A stretch of 10,401 bases of DNA, from assembly GCA_028714055.1 (NCBI GenBank), contig JAQTNB010000023.1:1-10401 (forward strand), written 5' to 3'. Source of the DNA: Candidatus Omnitrophota bacterium (GTDB lineage Bacteria > Omnitrophota > Gorgyraeia > Gygaellales > Profunditerraquicolaceae). Positions within the stretch are counted from its first letter, which is position 1, and each line of letters starts with the position of its first letter. The notes beneath the pieces are model-generated. The model was not told the DNA's origin. It searched no databases and saw only the letters and a list, made by a program, of their open reading frames with translations. The translations under genes were made by a program, and so were the position numbers. Of this stretch, positions 6,747 to 10,401 are shown in pieces.

Positions 6747-8103
6747 GTATGACCTTTTCCAGTTGCATCCGCCGGGAGCCTTTTACCAGCACGGCATCCC
6801 CCGCGGAAAGAAACCCCTTATGGCGCATGACCCGGGCGGCTTGCCCGGAATCGCGGCAGACGATTATATCCTTGGCGTTCAATCCCGCTCTTCGGGCCTC
6901 TGCGGCGGCAAGGCGCGAAAGCTTACCCACGGTGACCAGTTTATCGCAGACACCGGCCGCCTCCCTCCCTGCCCTGCGGTGGAAAGAACCCGCAGACTTA
7001 CCCAGCTCAAGCATATCCCCCATGACCAGGATTTTTTTCCCTTTGACAGAGAAGCTCCTCAGTGCCTCCAGGGCCTGGCCGAGGGAAGCGGGATTTGCGT
7101 TGTATGTATCGTCAAAGATACGGATTTTATTGGCTTCTATGCATGTGAGCCTTCCCGGGGGGAAGACAAACGAAGAGAGCCGGCGGGCGATCTCAGGATA
7201 GCCGAGGCCGAAGATCCTGCCGATGGAGACCGCGAGCAGCGCGTTATATATATTATAATACCCGTGAGTCCTCAGTGTAAACCGATATTTTTTGTTCACG
7301 CTGAACGCCAGGCCCCCGGGGCCGCGCACAACATCCGACGCCTTAAAATCGCACGCAGAGCCCATGCCGGCACCGACAAAGAATTTTCCTTTTGCTCCGG
7401 ATGCGGCGTATTTTTTCACAAACGGTGCGTCCGCATTCAGGATGCCGATCGCCGGAGCTTTGAGCAGGCCAAACAGAGACCATTTTTCCCGGAAAACCCC
7501 TTTTATGTTCCCGAAAGATTCAAGGTGCGCCGGGCCGATCGCCGTAAGCACTCCCACGGTAGGCCTGCAGATCTCCGCCAGGTAGGCGATCTCGCCGAAA
7601 TGGTTCGTGCCGAGCTCAAGGACCGCAAGGTCGTGCTCTTTTTTAAGCTTAAAAAGCGTCAGCGGCACGCCGATATGGTTGTTTTTCGTCCCCTCGTTCT
7701 TAAGCACACGGTAACGGCTTGAGAGTACCCAGGAGATCATCTCCTTGGCCGTCGTCTTACCGTTTGAGCCGGTCACCGCAATAAGCGGGATAGCGGACTT
7801 ATCGCGGATGAGCCTTGCCAGGTCACCCAGGGCCTTGGTCGTATCGGCTACCGTGATGAGCGCGCAAGCACCCCCGGCGCTTTTCTTTACGCGGGCGGCC
7901 TCTGCGATAATGCAGCGTGCGCCTCTGCGGACGGCTTTCGGAATAAAATCATGCCCGTCAAAACGCTCTCCCCGCAGGGCGATAAAGGCCTCACCGCGTT
8001 TTATATTGCGGGAGTCGATAGAGACCCCCCGGACGGATGCGCGGGGTTGCCCGCGCACGAGCGTTCCGCGCGTTGCTTTTAGGATTTCATTGATCGTAAG
8101 CAT
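6715..8103 (-). CDS. murF: UDP-MurNAc-tripeptide--D-alanyl-D-alanine ligase MurF
   Basis: MurF completes the soluble precursor by joining D-Ala-D-Ala to the UDP-MurNAc-tripeptide with ATP. The 462-residue length is normal. The N-terminal substrate domain shows SIDSRNIKRGEAFIALRG (28-45). The central domain has the ATP loop TGSNGKTTAKEM (111-122), NNHIGVPLTL (141-150), LELGTNHFGEI (162-172) and FREKWSLF (204-211), whose Lys207 is likely the carbamylated residue. NIYNALLA (284-291) is the Asn-x-x-Asn motif. PPGR (315-318), DDTYNANPAS (331-340) and MGDMLELG (361-368) mark the C-terminal domain. The ATG overlaps the murE end by 25 bases and is preceded by AGGTGG at seven-base spacing, the best ribosome binding site in the window. 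The gene runs into mraY with a 32-base overlap. Ddl, which makes the D-Ala-D-Ala substrate, is not in view. Confidence 0.98.
   Translation of the reverse strand: MLTINEILKATRGTLVRGQPRASVRGVSIDSRNIKRGEAFIALRGERFDGHDFIPKAVRRGARCIIAEAARVKKSAGGACALITVADTTKALGDLARLIRDKSAIPLIAVTGSNGKTTAKEMISWVLSSRYRVLKNEGTKNNHIGVPLTLFKLKKEHDLAVLELGTNHFGEIAYLAEICRPTVGVLTAIGPAHLESFGNIKGVFREKWSLFGLLKAPAIGILNADAPFVKKYAASGAKGKFFVGAGMGSACDFKASDVVRGPGGLAFSVNKKYRFTLRTHGYYNIYNALLAVSIGRIFGLGYPEIARRLSSFVFPPGRLTCIEANKIRIFDDTYNANPASLGQALEALRSFSVKGKKILVMGDMLELGKSAGSFHRRAGREAAGVCDKLVTVGKLSRLAAAEARRAGLNAKDIIVCRDSGQAARVMRHKGFLSAGDAVLVKGSRRMQLEKVIHALSSPLPVT
6753..6758 (-). promoter_or_regulatory. Ribosome binding site of mraY
   Basis: AAAAGG on the minus strand, six bases before the mraY ATG and within the last codons of murF. 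Its spacing supports the chosen start at 6746 and the 32-base overlap of the two genes. Confidence 0.65.
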
Positions 8104-9551
8104 TCTTGCGCCACCTGAATGTCGTCGAAAGGAACGGTCTTTTCTTTGAACACCTGGTAATTCTCATGGCCCTTGCCGGCAATAAGCACGATGTCCCCTT
8201 TGCCGGCGGCGGAAAGCGCTCCGGCGATCGCTTCCCTGCGGTCCACTACCACGCTGAAATTATCCGTGCGGATCCCTTTTTTGATATCTTCGATAATGCT
8301 CATCGGTTCCTCGGAGCGCGGGTTGTCGCTGGTGATGATGCAAAGATCTGCCAATTCAGTCGCAACCTTGCCCATCTTGGGGCGCTTTTCCCTGTCGCGG
8401 TCCCCTCCGCAGCCGAAGACCAGGATGATCTTACGGGGCTCAAGCTCCTTAAGCGCGGTCAGCACATTCTGAAGCGCGTCGTCCGTGTGGGCATAATCCA
8501 CGTAGACATCAAAATCGTGCGAATGCTGGAGCCGCTGCAGCCTTCCGGGGACAAACGAGAAGCTCTCGAAAGCGCCGGCTATCGCATCAACGGAAATGCC
8601 TTCTTTCCATCCCCAGGCAAACGCTGCCAGCATGTTGTATACGTTATGGCGGCCGATAAGCCGCGAGGATATTTTGACCCGCCTACCCAGGACCTCCGCG
8701 GAAAAACGCGCGCTCCGGGCATTGAAACTCAGCTCATATGCGCGCACGTCCGCCTCCCGTTCGATGCCGTATGTGACGACCTGCGCCCGGGTTATTTTTT
8801 TAAGCGCCTCTGCCTGCTGCTGGTCATTATTGATAACGGCAAAGGCCTGAGGCGAGAGCCCTGAAAACAATTTTGCTTTGGCGCGGAAATAATCTTCCAG
8901 CGTAACGTGGTAATCAAGATGGTCCTGCGTGAGGTTGGTAAAGACCGCCGAGGAAAAATCGATCCCCTCGGTGCGCTCCTGGTCAAGCGCGTGCGAAGAA
9001 ACCTCCATTGCCAGATGGGTCACCCCTTGCGCGGCCATATCGGCAAGCATCCTCTGTATCTCAAGCGCTCCGGGGGTCGTGTTCCCGGAGGGGTAGGTCT
9101 TTCCTTTGAACCGGCAATTGACCGTTCCGATGACCGCGGGCACATGCCCGGCCTTTTCCAGGATCGCCTCCATGAGATACGATACCGTGGTCTTGCCGTT
9201 GGTGCCGGTGATGCCGGAAACCCGCACTCGCCTGCTTGGCCTGCCGTAAAATTCCGCGGCTAACTGCCCCAGGGCCTTGCGCGTTTCGGGGACGCTGATC
9301 AATGCGGCGGACTTCAAAGGGAATCCCGTAAGGTTTACGCGCCCCTCCTGCGCCACGACGGCCTTTGCGCCGTTACCAATCGCCTCGGCGATGAAGGCAT
9401 GTCCGTCAACGGCCGTGCCGCGGACGGCGACAAAAAGCGAACCCTTGTGCGCGTCCCTGGAATTCGAGGTGATATGCGAGACCTCGAAATCCTCAAACGC
9501 CGGGTCCTCCGGACGCCCTCCGATGACCTTAATCAAATATTTGAGCTTCAT
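8079..9551 (-). CDS. murE: UDP-MurNAc-L-Ala-D-Glu--meso-diaminopimelate ligase MurE
   Basis: MurE adds the third stem-peptide residue to UDP-MurNAc-L-Ala-D-Glu. The motif DNPR (409-412) is the family signature for meso-diaminopimelate rather than L-lysine, so I predict meso-DAP. The 490-residue length is normal. Landmarks are TSNSRDAHKGSLFVAVRG (28-45), the ATP loop GITGTNGKTT (113-122), GNTTPGALE (156-164), MEVSSHALDQ (182-191), NLTQDHLDYH (206-215), YFRAKAKLF (221-229) with Lys225 the likely carbamylated lysine, GRHNVYNMLAA (300-310), VPGRLQ (334-339), VFGCGGDRDREKRPKM (378-393) and IAGKGHENYQ. The motif usually reading YAHTPDAL is YAHTDDAL here (353-360). The ATG lies inside the end of the upstream PBP gene (23-base overlap) without a visible Shine-Dalgarno, so coupled translation is probable. 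Confidence 0.98.
   Translation of the reverse strand: MKLKYLIKVIGGRPEDPAFEDFEVSHITSNSRDAHKGSLFVAVRGTAVDGHAFIAEAIGNGAKAVVAQEGRVNLTGFPLKSAALISVPETRKALGQLAAEFYGRPSRRVRVSGITGTNGKTTVSYLMEAILEKAGHVPAVIGTVNCRFKGKTYPSGNTTPGALEIQRMLADMAAQGVTHLAMEVSSHALDQERTEGIDFSSAVFTNLTQDHLDYHVTLEDYFRAKAKLFSGLSPQAFAVINNDQQQAEALKKITRAQVVTYGIEREADVRAYELSFNARSARFSAEVLGRRVKISSRLIGRHNVYNMLAAFAWGWKEGISVDAIAGAFESFSFVPGRLQRLQHSHDFDVYVDYAHTDDALQNVLTALKELEPRKIILVFGCGGDRDREKRPKMGKVATELADLCIITSDNPRSEEPMSIIEDIKKGIRTDNFSVVVDRREAIAGALSAAGKGDIVLIAGKGHENYQVFKEKTVPFDDIQVAQECLRSMKS
8111..8116 (-). promoter_or_regulatory. Ribosome binding site of murF
   Basis: AGGTGG on the minus strand, seven bases before the murF ATG and inside the murE coding sequence. 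It is the strongest Shine-Dalgarno match in the window. It fixes the murF start and shows that murF can recruit ribosomes independently despite overlapping murE. Confidence 0.75.
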
Positions 9552-10401
9552 GCCAGACGATATTCTGCTCGGGCCCTTTTTGCCCGGGGATCTCTTTTGC
9601 CTTCAGGTATTTCAACGCTGCCCCTGCCACCTCTTTAAAGACAGGGGCGGCGACCACGCCGCCGAAATAATACGGCCGGGGCTCATCAAGACAGACAACA
9701 ATAGTGACCATCGGTTTTTCCGCCGGAGCAAACCCGATGAACGAAGCGACAAATTTACCGTGCGAATAAGCGCCGTTCGCCTCGATCTTTTGCGCGGTGC
9801 CGGTCTTTCCCGCGGCGCTGAAACCCGGCACCCTCCCGAGCTTGCCCGTACCGTTTTCGATCACGCCAGCCAGGACCTTGCGGCAGCGTGCGGCGGTCTC
9901 TTCGCTTATGACCCTGCGGGTAACGGCCGGCTCTGCCTTCTTGATCACCTGGTTGAATTTATCCCTCACCTCGCTGACGATATAAGGCTTCATCAGCTCT
10001 CCGCCGTTTGCGATGACCGACATCGCCGAAGCAAGCTGCAGCGCGGTCACCCCGACCTCATGCCCGATAGGCACGGCGGTGATGGAAGTCTTCGACCAAA
10101 AACGGGGGTCTTTGGCCATCCCGGAGATCTCACCCGGCATATCGATCCCCGATTTTACCCCGAAACCGAAAAGCTTGACGTAACGGTGCAGGGTATCCGG
10201 CCCCAGGAGGCTGGCGACCTTGACCGTGCCGATATTGCTTGATTGCTCGATGACCTCCCGGAAGGTAAGCGTGCCGTGCGGCCGGTGGTCATGCAGGGTA
10301 TGTGAACCGAATTTATACGCCCCGTTCTCGCAGAAAAATTTGTCCGATTCCGAGACCCGGTTTTCTTCCAGCGCGGCGGCAAGCGTAACGATCTTAAAGA
10401 C
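9529..10401 (-). CDS. ftsI: Class B penicillin-binding protein (FtsI/PBP3-type transpeptidase), 5' end beyond window
   Basis: Class B PBPs are membrane-anchored D,D-transpeptidases that crosslink septal peptidoglycan with FtsW. The frame is open to the right edge; 290 residues of the transpeptidase domain are visible. The first residues read VFKIVTLAAAL, which is the SxxK active site with its Ser codon just outside the window (expected at 10402-10404) and Lys as visible residue 3. The second motif SSN is at visible residues 54-56 (10234-10242) and the third, KTG within GKTGTAQK, at 199-201 (9799-9807). IANGGELMKPYIV, FIGFAPAE and FGVKSGIDMPGE are also typical. The protein ends soon after the domain, with no PASTA repeats. 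The N-terminal anchor and dimerisation domain are outside. Position before murE supports the division PBP ftsI/pbpB over the elongation PBP2; the stop lies within murE. Confidence 0.95.
   Translation of the reverse strand, partial: VFKIVTLAAALEENRVSESDKFFCENGAYKFGSHTLHDHRPHGTLTFREVIEQSSNIGTVKVASLLGPDTLHRYVKLFGFGVKSGIDMPGEISGMAKDPRFWSKTSITAVPIGHEVGVTALQLASAMSVIANGGELMKPYIVSEVRDKFNQVIKKAEPAVTRRVISEETAARCRKVLAGVIENGTGKLGRVPGFSAAGKTGTAQKIEANGAYSHGKFVASFIGFAPAEKPMVTIVVCLDEPRPYYFGGVVAAPVFKEVAGAALKYLKAKEIPGQKGPEQNIVWHEAQIFD

Noticed and set aside
7240..7262. AT-rich stretch with a TATAAT-like sequence on the plus strand, resembling a -10 element
   Set aside because: It encodes the Tyr- and Asn-rich YYNIYN motif of MurF on the other strand. 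There is no matching -35 element and no plus-strand gene to drive.
6745..7722. Long plus-strand open frame of 325 codons opposite murF
   Set aside because: It lies wholly antisense to a well-conserved murF, shows no family motif, and is rich in Arg, Pro and Gly as expected for a shadow frame of GC-rich coding DNA.
9277..10242. Long plus-strand open frame of 321 codons opposite murE and the PBP gene
   Set aside because: It is antisense to two conserved genes and spans their junction. Composition and lack of motifs mark it as a shadow frame.
1..10401. Search for a novel system, mobile element, RNA gene, CRISPR array or terminator
   Set aside because: The window is almost fully occupied by nine conserved dcw genes on one strand. 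I saw no direct repeats, inverted-repeat terminators or unknown genes.

Overview
The window is a continuous, single-strand stretch of a bacterial division and cell wall (dcw) cluster. All nine genes lie on the minus strand, so transcription runs from high to low coordinates: ftsI/class B PBP (5' end cut off) > murE > murF > mraY > murD > ftsW > murG > murC > murB (3' end cut off). This is the classic dcw order. Together the genes cover almost the whole window: no stretch longer than 19 bases lies between genes, and five of the eight junctions overlap.

The genes form one pathway. In the cytoplasm, MurB makes UDP-MurNAc, and MurC, MurD, MurE and MurF add L-Ala, D-Glu, a diamino acid and D-Ala-D-Ala in turn. 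MraY moves the finished precursor onto undecaprenyl phosphate (lipid I) and MurG adds GlcNAc (lipid II). The SEDS glycosyltransferase FtsW and the class B transpeptidase then polymerise and crosslink lipid II at the septum. The MurE substrate motif DNPR points to meso-diaminopimelate. MurA, Ddl, the lipid II flippase and FtsQ/A/Z are not in the window.

Layout: 10401-9529 transpeptidase domain of the PBP, whose catalytic Ser falls just past the edge; 9551-8079 murE; 8103-6715 murF; 6746-5658 mraY; 5638-4352 murD; 4349-3255 ftsW; 3248-2154 murG; 2157-769 murC; 790-1 murB. The murB frame is open to the left edge and probably starts at GTG.

Organism: a bacterium with meso-DAP peptidoglycan and a moderately GC-rich genome (mid-50s percent by eye). 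The tight overlaps and divergent motifs would fit an uncultured lineage such as Omnitrophota, but this is a weak impression and no taxon marker is present.

I found no mobile element, RNA gene, CRISPR array, terminator, recognisable promoter or unknown gene system. The window is conserved core metabolism. The points of interest are details: a MurD with a shortened central domain, an altered glycine-rich loop in MurG, a Cys-type MurB, and unusually long gene overlaps.
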